Source: Mesoflavibacter sp.
GTDB lineage: Bacteria; Pseudomonadota; Alphaproteobacteria; UBA8366; Aestuariispiraceae
Reading direction: 5' to 3'
Length of the DNA: 64,000 nt
Assembly: GCA_017792345.1 (NCBI GenBank)
Contig: CP051228.1
Span: 3,130,148 to 3,194,147 of the forward strand
Part shown: positions 33,773 through 43,019 of the stretch, one piece after another
How the letters are laid out: the number at the start of each line of letters is the position of its first letter
Position numbering within the stretch: position 1 is the first letter of the stretch
Position numbers and translations under genes: made by a program
Notes under the pieces: generated by a model
What the model saw: only the letters and a program-made list of their open reading frames with translations
Database searches by the model: none
What the model was told of the DNA's origin: nothing

Positions 33773-36700
33773 ATGGATTTGATCAAGGTCGCCATTTCCC
33801 GTCCGACCGCGGTCGTGGCCGCGGTGCTGATGGCGGTGATGTTTGGCTATGTCGCGCTGACCACCATTCCGATTCAGCTCGCGCCGGACGTGAACAAGCC
33901 GGTCATCACGGTGACGACGAATTGGTTCGGCGCCGCGCCGGCCGAAATCGAACGCGAAATCCTGAACGAACAGGAAGACGTGCTCTATGGCCTGGAAGGC
34001 CTGGAGAAAATGACCGGCACCGCCGAACATGGGCAGGCCGAGATCGAACTGGAATTCGCGATCGGGACGGACATGTCCCGGGCGCTGCTGTTGGTGTCCA
34101 ACCGTCTGGACCGGGTGTCCAGCTATCCGCCCGAGGCGGATGAGCCGACCCTGGATACCGCCGGGTCCGAGGACAACGCGATCGCCTGGTTCCGCCTGCT
34201 GCGGGCCGACGGCAATGAACGGCCGATGCATACCTTCGGCGATTTCGCGGAAGATTATGTCAAGGCGCGGCTGGAGCGCGTGCCGGGCGTCGGCGGTTCC
34301 AACGTCTATGGCGGCGGCGCGGAAGAGATGCAGGTCATCGTCGACCCGGTCCGCATGGCGGAGTTCAAGCTGACCGTCTCGGATGTGGTGAACACGCTGC
34401 GTGCCGCCAACGCATCGATCACCGGCGGGGATGTCGACGAGGGCAAGCGCCGCTATGTCGTGCGGACCGACAATGAGTTCAGCAATGTCGACCGCGTGAA
34501 ACAGGTGGTCTTGCGTACCTTTACGGACGAATCGACCGGCCGCGTCGCCCGGGTGACGGTCGGCGACATTGCCGAGGTCGAGTTCGGTTACAAGGACTCC
34601 GTTGCCTATATCCGCTCGAACGGCATTCAGGCCATCGCCTTGAACACGACGCGCGAAGTCGGCGCCAATGTCATCGAGACGATGGTCGGCATCCGCGCCG
34701 CGGTACAGGAACTGAACGACGGGATACTGGCCGCCAACGGTCTGCGCCTCGAGCAGCTCTATGACGAAACGGTCTATATCAACTCCGCGATCGATCTGGT
34801 CACGGGCAACATCTTTTATGGTGGCCTTCTGGCTGTCGTCCTGCTTCTGATCTTCCTGCGGTCCATTCGTGCAACCCTGGTTGTCGCGCTGGCAATTCCG
34901 GTTTCGGTAATCGCGTCCTTCGTCGCCATGGCGGCGTTGGGCCGGTCGCTGAACGTGGTCAGCCTGGCGGGCATCGCCTTTGCCGTCGGCATGGTCGTCG
35001 ACGCGGCGATCGTCGTGCTGGAGAACATCTATCGCCACCGCCAGGAAGGGAAGCCGGTGGCGGAAGCGGCCTATCTCGGCGCCAAGCAGGTTTGGGGCGC
35101 GATTCTGGTATCCGCGCTGACCACGGTGATGGTGTTCATTCCGATCCTGGTCATGGATCTGGAGGTGGGTCAGCTGTTCCGCGATATCGCCGTCGCGATC
35201 TCGGTTTCGGTTATGCTGTCGCTCCTGGTGTCGGTCACGGTCATTCCCGCCCTGTCGAAAGGCCTGCTGAAATCCGGGATCAGCGACCCGAACAACCCGC
35301 CGCTCAAACTGCCGGGCATCGATCATTTCGGGCGCGCCTTCCTGTCGGTCGTCATGACCCTGACCCGTGCGGTCGTGCGCAGCCGCCTGCTGGCCGCGCT
35401 GCTGGTCGTCGGGATGACCGGGGGCACCGCTTTCGCCACCTATAAAATGCTTCCGGATCTGGAGTACCTGCCGGAAGGCAATCAGAACTTCATCTTCGGC
35501 ATGGTCTTCCCGCCGCCGGGTTACAATCTGGACACGATGCGAGAGATGGCCGGCCGGGTCGAAACCGCCGTCCGTCCGCTTTGGGTGTCGGAGCAGGCAA
35601 AGACGGAAGCTGCGGCGGAGGTTGCGGAAAGCGATCCGCCGCCGATGAATAACTTCTTCTTCGTCGCCCTGAACTCACGCACCTTCATCGGCGCCAGCAC
35701 GACCCAGGAACAGGCCCCGCGCGTCGCCGATCTGATGCCCTATCTGCAGCGTCCGGTCTTCACGGAGCCAGGGACCTTCGGCTTCTTCACGCAGCCGTCG
35801 ATCTTCGGGCGCGGCGTCGGTGGGTCGCGGTCGATCGATATCGACATTCGCGGCCCCGAACTGCCTGAAGTCATGGGGGTTGCGCAACGCGCCATGGGCA
35901 TGGTGTCGCAAATTTTCCCCTTTGAACGCGGCAACCAGGTTCGGCCGATTCCCGGGCTGGAACTGGGGGAACCGGAAGTGCGGGTCCTGCCGGATCCGAT
36001 ACGCTTGTCGGACAATGGGGTCACTGCGACCGAGTTGGGCCAGACCGTGGATGCGTTCAACGATGGGCTGCGGGTGGCCGAGATCACGGTCGGCGGAAAG
36101 CTGATGGACCTGACGCTGAGCGGCGATGCGCGCGGCATTACCGCGACGCAAGGCGTTGCCAGCCTGCCGGTTGTGACGCGCTCGGGTACCATCCTGCCGA
36201 CAAGCTCTCTGGCGGAAATCCTTGTGACGTCCGGGCCGACGCAGATCCGTCACACCGAAAGGGTGCGTACGGTGACGCTGCAATTGCGTCCGCAGGACGA
36301 CATGCCTCTGGGGATCGCCTTGCAGAAGCTGCAGACGGAGGTGATCGACGCACTGACGGCGCAGGGCCTGCCCGTAGGGGTAGATATCGGTCTTTCGGGC
36401 ACGGCGGACAAGCTGGAACAGACCTGGGAGGTCATGCAGTTCGACCTGCTTCTGGCGCTGGTCATCGTCTATCTTGTGATGGCGGTTCTGTTCGAAAGTT
36501 TCTTCTATCCGTTGATCATCGTCCTGTCGGTACCGTTGGCCATGGCGGGCGGCGTCGGTGGCTTGACCGTCCTGAACCTCTATATCAGCCAGCCGATGGA
36601 CATGCTGACCCTGTTGGGCTTCGTCATTCTGATCGGCATCGTCGTGAACAACGCGATCCTGATCGTGCACCAGACCCTCTATCATTTGCGTGACGAGGGA

Positions 36701-36994
36701 ATGTCGCCGGAAGACGCGATTGTCGAGGCGACACGGAACCGTATCCGGCCGATCTTCATGTCGACCCTGACCAGTGTTTTCGGTATGACGCCGCTGGTCG
36801 TCCTGCCGGGCGCGGGTTCTGAGATCTATCGTGGATTGGGGTCCGTGGTGGTCGGGGGTCTGTCGCTGTCGGCCGTCCTGACCCTGGCGATCATACCGCC
36901 GCTCTTGTCCCTGTTCCTGAGAATACTGGAAGGTGGCGGGCGCAAGGATGTGGCCGATGAACCGGCGGAATCGAAGCTGAAACCTGCAGAGTAG
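33773..36994 (+). CDS. RND efflux permease
   Basis: 1073 aa, twelve predicted membrane helices with two large periplasmic loops, typical of AcrB-type pumps. Helix 4 reads AVGMVVDAAIVVLENI: one acidic residue, whereas AcrB has two adjacent Asp. Helix 10 reads IGIVVNNAILIVHQT, with Asn where AcrB has its key Lys. Both changes occur in a known RND subgroup. It exports unknown compounds with its adaptor using proton flow. It is the last gene of the two-gene operon; regulator and outer-membrane partner are elsewhere. Confidence 0.93.
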   Translation: MDLIKVAISRPTAVVAAVLMAVMFGYVALTTIPIQLAPDVNKPVITVTTNWFGAAPAEIEREILNEQEDVLYGLEGLEKMTGTAEHGQAEIELEFAIGTDMSRALLLVSNRLDRVSSYPPEADEPTLDTAGSEDNAIAWFRLLRADGNERPMHTFGDFAEDYVKARLERVPGVGGSNVYGGGAEEMQVIVDPVRMAEFKLTVSDVVNTLRAANASITGGDVDEGKRRYVVRTDNEFSNVDRVKQVVLRTFTDESTGRVARVTVGDIAEVEFGYKDSVAYIRSNGIQAIALNTTREVGANVIETMVGIRAAVQELNDGILAANGLRLEQLYDETVYINSAIDLVTGNIFYGGLLAVVLLLIFLRSIRATLVVALAIPVSVIASFVAMAALGRSLNVVSLAGIAFAVGMVVDAAIVVLENIYRHRQEGKPVAEAAYLGAKQVWGAILVSALTTVMVFIPILVMDLEVGQLFRDIAVAISVSVMLSLLVSVTVIPALSKGLLKSGISDPNNPPLKLPGIDHFGRAFLSVVMTLTRAVVRSRLLAALLVVGMTGGTAFATYKMLPDLEYLPEGNQNFIFGMVFPPPGYNLDTMREMAGRVETAVRPLWVSEQAKTEAAAEVAESDPPPMNNFFFVALNSRTFIGASTTQEQAPRVADLMPYLQRPVFTEPGTFGFFTQPSIFGRGVGGSRSIDIDIRGPELPEVMGVAQRAMGMVSQIFPFERGNQVRPIPGLELGEPEVRVLPDPIRLSDNGVTATELGQTVDAFNDGLRVAEITVGGKLMDLTLSGDARGITATQGVASLPVVTRSGTILPTSSLAEILVTSGPTQIRHTERVRTVTLQLRPQDDMPLGIALQKLQTEVIDALTAQGLPVGVDIGLSGTADKLEQTWEVMQFDLLLALVIVYLVMAVLFESFFYPLIIVLSVPLAMAGGVGGLTVLNLYISQPMDMLTLLGFVILIGIVVNNAILIVHQTLYHLRDEGMSPEDAIVEATRNRIRPIFMSTLTSVFGMTPLVVLPGAGSEIYRGLGSVVVGGLSLSAVLTLAIIPPLLSLFLRILEGGGRKDVADEPAESKLKPAE

Positions 36995-37007
36995 AGGGGC
37001 GGGGTGA

Positions 37008-37451
37008 TCACTGCGCGGGCGGCGGATCCATTGGGTTGCCGCGGGCGATCCAACCCGGCTGCTGGCCGCGCCCCATCATGCCTTCCTTGATATTGTACAC
37101 CTGGGTGAAGCCGTTGCGTGCCAGGAAAGTGCTGGCCCAGGTCGACCGCACGCCGGATGCGCAGATAAGGGCGATCGGGGCCGATTTGTCGCCGTCGACG
37201 CTGCTCAATACCGATGCCAGAAAGCCCGACGCGCCGTCCGGGTGATGCATGGTAATCGCGCGGGCGCCCGCTGGAACGCCGGTTTCACGCCATTCCGCCG
37301 GGCGTCTGATATCGATGATGGCGATCGACCCCTCGGATTGCAGGCGCAGCGCCGTCGGCGCATCGATTACCCCGTCCTGCGCCGCCGCAGCGCCCCCGAA
37401 GGCGATCGCGAGGCAAAGAAATGCGGCGGTTTTGAGAAAAATCCCCGACAT
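37008..37451 (-). CDS. Periplasmic rhodanese-like protein
   Basis: 147 aa with a Sec signal peptide (cleavage near AAAAQ, residue 25). A single rhodanese domain has ALRLQSEGSIAIIDIRRPAEW and the active-site loop LIC97-ASGVRST, where Cys97 would carry the persulfide. KEGMMGRGQQPGWIARGNPM is the usual end. Single-domain rhodaneses move sulfur or handle cyanide and sulfite; the actual acceptor is unknown. It converges on the RND pump gene (13-bp gap). Confidence 0.88.
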   Translation of the reverse strand: MSGIFLKTAAFLCLAIAFGGAAAAQDGVIDAPTALRLQSEGSIAIIDIRRPAEWRETGVPAGARAITMHHPDGASGFLASVLSSVDGDKSAPIALICASGVRSTWASTFLARNGFTQVYNIKEGMMGRGQQPGWIARGNPMDPPPAQ

Positions 37452-37659
37452 GGTCCGTTCCGTCGATTTGCGGTTTCATTCAGTTTTGCGTACCTTTTAA
37501 ATGACATTCGGCGTCCTTGCCGCATAGTCAAGGAATCGTCTCACAATCGGCGCGAGGCCGGGCCTCTTGGCGTCAAACGGCTAGAGGCGTATTGTATTGG
37601 TGTATTTGCGCCGCTGCAGCATACTCGCCGTAATGTGGTGTTTTGAGAAAGTCGCAGAC

Positions 37660-38790
37660 ATGGCCGATAAACTGACCGCATCCGATGTCCAGAAACTGTT
37701 GACGGATCCGTCGACCGACAACCGTGCTCTCGCGGCGGATAAGATCGCCGCGCAGTTCGGATCTGGCGCGCTGAGCGATTCCGAACGCCGGATCGCCGAA
37801 GACATCTTCCGGATCATGGTGAAGGACGCGGAGGAACGGGTCCGCGCGGCGCTTTCGAAACATCTGAAAGACGCGCCGGACATCGAAAGCAGCGTCGCCA
37901 AATCCTTGGCGAACGATCTGTCGGACGAGGTCGCGCTGCCGATGATCCAATTCTCGGAGGCATTGAGCGACGCCGATCTGTTGGAGATCGTCCGGAATCA
38001 AGGGGGCGCGCGGACCAAGGCGGTCGCGGGCCGACCCACCGTGTCAACGAAGGTTTCCGACGCCATCGTCGAACATGGCGACGAGGATGCCGTCGTGACG
38101 CTGGTTTCCAATTCCGGCGCCGAGATCAGCGAGAAGACCCTGAACCGCGTGGTCGAGACCTATGGCGATTCCCCGCAGGTTCAGGATCCGCTGGTCCATC
38201 GCCCGACCCTGCCGGTGACCATTGCCGAGAAGCTGGTGGCCCGGGTCGCCGATCATCTGAAGGACTATCTGGTCCAGCATCACGAGCTGCCGGAGCAGAC
38301 GGCGACCGACCTGATCCTGCAGAGCCGCGAGAAGGCCACGCTGGGTCTGGCGGGTCAGGGCAATTCCGACGATATTGCCGCGCTGGTCGATCAGCTTCGC
38401 AACAATGGCCGGCTGACCCCGTCAATCATCCTGCGCGCGCTCTGCGTCGGCGATCTTGGCTTTTTCGAACATGCTTTGGCGGCCCTGGCGGGTGTGCCGG
38501 TCGCCAACGCCCGGATGCTGATCCATGATGAGGGCGAGTTGGGCCTGAAATCGCTGTATCAGAAGGCGGGCATGCCGCCGGCGCTGCTGCCGGCCTATCG
38601 GTCGGCGCTGGACATGGTTCACAGCGCAGAGATGGAACGCACGGACGACGATCCGGAACACCGGATGCGCCGCCTGCTGGAACGCGTCCTGACGGAGCAT
38701 GAGGAAATCGTCGAGGAATTCGGCGCCGACAATGTCGACTATCTGCTCGCCAAGTTCGGCCGTCTGGCCCAGGCGTCCAAAGCCGCCTGA
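37660..38790 (+). CDS. DUF2336 domain-containing protein
   Basis: 376 aa from ATG 37660, preceded by GAGAAAG; upstream in-frame ATGs at 37633 and 37597 are possible but give a hydrophobic, unconserved start. It is entirely helical, with repeated units such as LLTDPSTDNRALAADKIA, DAEERVRAALSKHLKDAP, VALPMIQFSEALSDADLLEIV and HRPTLPVTIAEKLV. This matches DUF2336, an alphaproteobacterial HEAT-like family of unknown function. No membrane segment or signal peptide, so cytosolic. The long preceding gap (208 bp) suggests its own promoter. Confidence 0.85.
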   Translation: MADKLTASDVQKLLTDPSTDNRALAADKIAAQFGSGALSDSERRIAEDIFRIMVKDAEERVRAALSKHLKDAPDIESSVAKSLANDLSDEVALPMIQFSEALSDADLLEIVRNQGGARTKAVAGRPTVSTKVSDAIVEHGDEDAVVTLVSNSGAEISEKTLNRVVETYGDSPQVQDPLVHRPTLPVTIAEKLVARVADHLKDYLVQHHELPEQTATDLILQSREKATLGLAGQGNSDDIAALVDQLRNNGRLTPSIILRALCVGDLGFFEHALAALAGVPVANARMLIHDEGELGLKSLYQKAGMPPALLPAYRSALDMVHSAEMERTDDDPEHRMRRLLERVLTEHEEIVEEFGADNVDYLLAKFGRLAQASKAA

Positions 38791-38873
38791 TCGCTCAATT
38801 TCATCCTGATTTCTGACTGGCGTTGCCCGGCGGCATCGCCTAAATCGGCGCGACCGTGTTTGAGGAGCCCGCA

Positions 38874-39335
38874 ATGACCACTGATACGACCGGCCTGTCG
38901 CAACTGGGCCAGGCTGCCGCAGCCGCCGCCAATCCCGAAGACGCCGTGCTGGACCGGGTGCCCAATCCCCATGCCGATACGGATTATGTCGCGCGGTTCA
39001 CGGTGCCGGAATTCACGTCGATCTGTCCGGTGACGGGCCAGCCGGATTTCGCCCATCTGGTCATCGACTATGTGCCGGATCAGTGGATCGTCGAATCCAA
39101 ATCGCTGAAGCTCTATATGCATTCCTTCCGCAACCACGGTGCCTTCCACGAAGATTGCACGGTCGGTATCGGCCGTCGCCTGGTGGCGGAATTGGCACCG
39201 CGCTGGCTGCGGATCGGCGGTTATTGGTATCCGCGCGGCGGAATCCCGATCGACGTCTTCTGGCAGCACGGCACCTTGCCGGACGGCGTTTGGGCGCCGG
39301 ACCAGGGCGTTCCGACCTATCGCGGACGCGGCTGA
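38874..39335 (+). CDS. queF: NADPH-dependent 7-cyano-7-deazaguanine reductase
   Basis: 153 aa from ATG 38874 with GAGGAG 8 bases before it, the size of the single-domain (type I) QueF. Cys51 in [15 protein letters not shown] is the thioimide-forming nucleophile and Asp58 the proton donor. [18 protein letters not shown] is the QueF NADPH motif, and FHEDC gives the substrate-binding Glu94. It reduces preQ0 to preQ1 in queuosine tRNA modification. Other queuosine genes are not in the window, and I see no preQ1 riboswitch in the leader. Confidence 0.95.
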   Translation: MTTDTTGLSQLGQAAAAAANPEDAVLDRVPNPHADTDYVARFTVPEFTSICPVTGQPDFAHLVIDYVPDQWIVESKSLKLYMHSFRNHGAFHEDCTVGIGRRLVAELAPRWLRIGGYWYPRGGIPIDVFWQHGTLPDGVWAPDQGVPTYRGRG

Positions 39336-39342
39336 CCGGCCG

Positions 39343-41109
39343 TCACGGTAGCGGAATGAACAACAGCGCCGCCCCGTTGACGACCAGCAAACCGCGCCAC
39401 AGCCACGCCAGGGGCGCGATCAATCCGAAGGACAGGGCGGCGAGGGCGACCGCCAGTTTCATCGCGGCGAGGATCGATCCGGCCGGATCGTCGGACAGTT
39501 CGATCAGGGCCGGATTGGCGATCATGCCCAGCGGGATCAGGTAGAGCCCGATGCCCAGCGCCATGGCGGACAGAGCGACCTTCAGCCAGTTTTCCTCCAC
39601 CATGCCCGCGGCGATGAAAACCGCGCCGCAGACGGGCGGTGTGATCGTACTCAAGAGCGCGAACCAGAAGACGAAAAGATGCGCCTGCAGCGGTGACAGC
39701 CCCAGTTCGATCAGCGCGGGTCCGGCGACCGATACGCATATGACATAGGCGGCGGTGGTCGGCACTTCCATGCCCAGAACCAGGCAGGCAACGGCCGTCA
39801 GCAGCAAGGCCGGCCACAACATCCCGCCGGATCCGGACAGGATCAACGAAGTGATCTTCACCCCCAGACCGGTGATGCCCAGAACACCGATGATGATCGA
39901 CGCGCACAGGATGATCGATGCGATGGTGGCGATCTGCTTGCCGGCGGCCAGGCAGGCAGCTTCGATCCGGCCCAGGGTCCGGGCCCAATCAAGGGTCAGC
40001 CGGCCATCCGTGATCAGAAGGGCCGCCCCGGCCAGAATGGCGAGGCAGGCGGCATATTGCGGCGTGAAGCCGACGCCGAACATGCCCCATAACAGGACCG
40101 AGAACGGCACCAGGAAGAAGGCGGCGGTGATCAGGACCGCACGCAGCGGCGGCCGGTCTTCCGGCGCCAGCCCGGACAATTTGTGGCGCAGCGAGAAGGC
40201 GTCAATCCCGAACCAGCAGGCGGCGAAATAGAGAATGGCGGGCATCAACGCCGCGGCCATGATCTCGGTATAGGGGGTGCCGGTCAGTTCGACCATCACG
40301 AAGGCGCCGGCCCCCATCAGCGGCGGCATGATCTGTCCGCCGGACGAGGCCACCGCCTCCACCGCCCCAGCGAGGGATCGCGGATAGCCCAGCCGTGTCA
40401 TGGCCGGCAGGGTGATGGCGCCGGTGGAGGCGACATTGGCCGAGGCGGAGCCGGAGATGGAGCCGAACAGTGCCGAGGAGATGACCGAAACCTTCGCCGC
40501 CCCGCCGCGCAGCCGGCCCGCGACGGCGGCTGCGACATTCATGAAGCCCTGACCGGCCTCGCCGGCATTCAGGACCGCGCCGAAGATGACGAAGATCGCG
40601 ACGATGCTGACGGAGATCCCGGTCAGGCTGCCCCAAATTCCGCCTTCCGCGATGGTCAGGGTGCCCAGGAAGCTTTTTAGCGGCGTGCCGGGGTGGCCGA
40701 ACTCGCCGGGGATATGCTGACCGAAAAGGCCGTAGAGCAGTGCCAAGGCCGCCACGAGCGGCAGAGGCCAGCCGATGGCGCGCCGCGCCATTTCAAGGAC
40801 GGTGACCAGCAGGACTATGGCGACGGCAATCTGGAAATCGCCTTCCAGGAACCCGTATTGGTCGGACAGGGCATCATGCTGCCAGACGATCCAAAGGCAG
40901 GCCGCCATGCCCAGACCACCCAGGGCGGCACCGACGGCGCGTTGGGCGGGCGTCCGGGCGATAAACAACATCGCCCAAGGCAGCGCCAGCGCCATATGCA
41001 GCGGGCGCGATACCAGGTTCGGGATCAGACCCGAAAAGATCAGCCACAAATGAAAGGCGATCGAGACCGCGCCGAGGGCGACCCAGATGTAACGCGCCGG
41101 AACGCTCAT
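39343..41109 (-). CDS. TRAP transporter fused permease (4TM/12TM)
   Basis: 588 aa, very hydrophobic, with the small and large TRAP permease subunits joined in one chain. The large-subunit signature is VISSALFGSISGSASANVASTGAITLPAMTRLGYP, then AVASSGGQIMPPLMGAGAF. A second repeat has VLGMEVPTTAAYVICVSVAGPAL and STITPPVCGAVFIAAGM. It imports small organic molecules using a Na+ gradient with the TAXI binding protein encoded upstream. The 72-bp gap between them carries a 13-bp hairpin. Fused permeases of this kind normally pair with TAXI proteins. Confidence 0.93.
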   Translation of the reverse strand: MSVPARYIWVALGAVSIAFHLWLIFSGLIPNLVSRPLHMALALPWAMLFIARTPAQRAVGAALGGLGMAACLWIVWQHDALSDQYGFLEGDFQIAVAIVLLVTVLEMARRAIGWPLPLVAALALLYGLFGQHIPGEFGHPGTPLKSFLGTLTIAEGGIWGSLTGISVSIVAIFVIFGAVLNAGEAGQGFMNVAAAVAGRLRGGAAKVSVISSALFGSISGSASANVASTGAITLPAMTRLGYPRSLAGAVEAVASSGGQIMPPLMGAGAFVMVELTGTPYTEIMAAALMPAILYFAACWFGIDAFSLRHKLSGLAPEDRPPLRAVLITAAFFLVPFSVLLWGMFGVGFTPQYAACLAILAGAALLITDGRLTLDWARTLGRIEAACLAAGKQIATIASIILCASIIIGVLGITGLGVKITSLILSGSGGMLWPALLLTAVACLVLGMEVPTTAAYVICVSVAGPALIELGLSPLQAHLFVFWFALLSTITPPVCGAVFIAAGMVEENWLKVALSAMALGIGLYLIPLGMIANPALIELSDDPAGSILAAMKLAVALAALSFGLIAPLAWLWRGLLVVNGAALLFIPLP

Positions 41110-41132
41110 TTTGAAATCCTGACTCTAAACAG

Positions 41133-41170
41133 CGAACGGCCGGATCCGATTTGAGGAATCCGGCCGTTCG
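41133..41170 (-). other. 13-bp perfect hairpin between the TAXI binding-protein and TRAP permease genes
   Basis: CGAACGGCCGGAT (41133-41145) and ATCCGGCCGTTCG (41158-41170) pair perfectly around a 12-base loop. It lies 10 bases after the binding-protein stop on the minus strand. No T-run follows, so it probably protects the upstream message or slows read-through, allowing more binding protein than permease. Confidence 0.7.
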
Positions 41171-41180
41171 GAACGCGGTC

Positions 41181-42137
41181 TTACATATGGGAGTCTTGCA
41201 GCGGGAAGCCCTGTTCCTTGTAGAACTTCAGCGCGCCCGGATGGATCTTGCCGGTGATATTGGCCAGCATGTCCTGGGACACGCCGTTCCACCAGGCCGC
41301 GTCGCTGCCCATCTTGGTCTTCTGATCCCAATAGGTCTTGGTCAGAAGATAGGCGGTTTCCTCGTCCATATCCGTCGTCGTATAGGCCACGACCGGCAGA
41401 CCGGTGGTGACGATATCCGCGTCCTGACCGGCATAGGTTCCGGCCGGGATGACGACCCGCAGACGCTTGGTTTCGGCGATCTGTTCGTCGTTCATCGACA
41501 GGACGCTGACGCCGGTGCTGGCCGCCGCTTCGATGACGTTCGGCGCCGGATAGGAACCGGCGGTGACGAAACCGTCGATCTGCCCGTTCTTCAGGGCCGG
41601 AACGGCGTTCGACAGTTCGACGTCGGCCAGGTTCACCTTGCCTTCCAGACCGAACATTTTCAGGTACTTCTCGCCTTCATTGGCACCGAAGCTGCCCTTG
41701 CCCAGCAGGATAGTCTTGCCTTCCAGGCCGGCCAGATCGGAAACGCCGCTGTCGCTGCTCATGACGAAATGCATGGTCAGGGACGGGATCGGGAACAGGG
41801 CCCGGATTTCGTCGAAGCGCGGGTTTGACTTGCCCTCGAACATTGCCTTGCCGCCCTGCGCCAGGCCAACCAGGGCCGGCGGGGTGGTGAAGACGTAATT
41901 GCCTGTGCGGGCCGCGGTTTCCATCACGTTCTGGACCGAACCCTGGCTTTCTTCGACGGTCACGATGACGCCGCCGTCGGTGCCGGCCTTCATGGCCTCG
42001 GCGATCTGAACCGCCATTTGATAATAGGACGACGAGGAACTCGCCGACTTATAGGTAACGCGGGTTTCCGCCTGCGCCGCCGCCAGCGGCAATGCCGTCA
42101 TCAGGCCGATCGCGGCCAGTTTGCCAATCAGTTTCAT
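41181..42137 (-). CDS. TAXI-family TRAP transporter substrate-binding protein
   Basis: 318 aa with a signal peptide (MKLIGKLAAIGLMTALPLAAAQA) and a strong GGAGGT ribosome site. The TAXI pattern is visible early: VTYKSASSSSSYYQMAVQIAEAM, then VEESQGSVQNVMETAARTGNYVF. DLAGLEGKTILLGKGSFGANEGE is the family's middle motif. TAXI proteins bind small carboxylates such as glutamate; the ligand here is unknown. It is the first gene of the TRAP operon. A 140-bp gap with no gene separates it from radC. Confidence 0.92.
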   Translation of the reverse strand: MKLIGKLAAIGLMTALPLAAAQAETRVTYKSASSSSSYYQMAVQIAEAMKAGTDGGVIVTVEESQGSVQNVMETAARTGNYVFTTPPALVGLAQGGKAMFEGKSNPRFDEIRALFPIPSLTMHFVMSSDSGVSDLAGLEGKTILLGKGSFGANEGEKYLKMFGLEGKVNLADVELSNAVPALKNGQIDGFVTAGSYPAPNVIEAAASTGVSVLSMNDEQIAETKRLRVVIPAGTYAGQDADIVTTGLPVVAYTTTDMDEETAYLLTKTYWDQKTKMGSDAAWWNGVSQDMLANITGKIHPGALKFYKEQGFPLQDSHM

Positions 42138-42277
42138 GGGACCTCCCTCATTCGCCGTTTTTCTGTCGTGCCGACCGCGCCGGCACCGAACTCACCACTA
42201 ATCTAGCCGTACAGGCGGGACAAGATAAGGCTCGGCGACGATCACGCCAATCTGTTTGGAAGCCGGGTCGGCACCGA

Positions 42278-42985
42278 TCAGATATGTCCTTCCGCGCGCA
42301 GGCTGGTATGGCCGGAGCGGGAGATGACGATATGGTCGTGTAATTGAATGTCGATGCGAGCCAGCGCATCGCGCACGGCAACCGTCATGTCGATATCAGC
42401 CCGGGACGGGGTCGGGTCGCCGGACGGATGATTGTGCACCATGATCAACGCGCTGGCGTTCAGTTCCAGCGCCCGCTTGACCACTTCGCGTGGATAGAGC
42501 GGGGTGTGGTTCACCGTGCCGCGATGCTGGACCTCATCGGCGATCAGGCGGTTGCGGCCGTCGAGAAACAGAAGCCGTGTCTGTTCCACGCTCTCGCGGC
42601 CCATCTGGGCACGGCAATAATCGATGACCGCCTGCCAGGAGGAAAGCAGGTCCGCCCGGTCGAGGTCGCGGCGGATCAGGCGCAGGGCGGCTTGTTGAAC
42701 CGCCTTCAATCCGGTGACGGAATTTTCGTTCAGCCCGCTTTGGGCCATCAGCGTATCGGGATCTGCGGACAGGACGCCCCCGATCCCGCCGAACCGGGCG
42801 ATCAGATCCTTGGCCAGTGGTTTGACGTCCCTGCGCGGGATCGTCTGGCACAGCAGCAGCTCCAGCAGCTCGTAATCCTGCATGCTGGCGCCAAGATCGT
42901 TCAGAAAGCGAGTTCTAAGTCGCTTTCTATGCCCCTGGTAGTGAGGCTTGTCGGCGTTATCCGGCGGCTCGATAGGCTCGGTCAC
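42278..42985 (-). CDS. radC: RadC-family JAB/MPN-domain protein
   Basis: 235 aa. The N-terminal helix-hairpin-helix part has QDYELLELLLCQTIPRRDVKPLAKDLIARFG. The C-terminal domain carries the JAMM metalloprotease-like motif H184-N-H186-PSGDPTPSRAD197. The original role in DNA repair is doubtful, and the biochemical activity of RadC is unresolved. It follows map (34-bp gap) and sfsA on the same strand, an order common in alphaproteobacteria. Confidence 0.92.
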   Translation of the reverse strand: MTEPIEPPDNADKPHYQGHRKRLRTRFLNDLGASMQDYELLELLLCQTIPRRDVKPLAKDLIARFGGIGGVLSADPDTLMAQSGLNENSVTGLKAVQQAALRLIRRDLDRADLLSSWQAVIDYCRAQMGRESVEQTRLLFLDGRNRLIADEVQHRGTVNHTPLYPREVVKRALELNASALIMVHNHPSGDPTPSRADIDMTVAVRDALARIDIQLHDHIVISRSGHTSLRAEGHI

Positions 42986-43019
42986 GGGGGATCGTCCTTT
43001 TCGGGCCGGCGGCGGGCCG

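Noticed and set aside
38791-38873. Possible preQ1 riboswitch before queF
   Set aside because: The 83-bp leader shows no preQ1-I or preQ1-II core stem and A-rich tail that I can fold.
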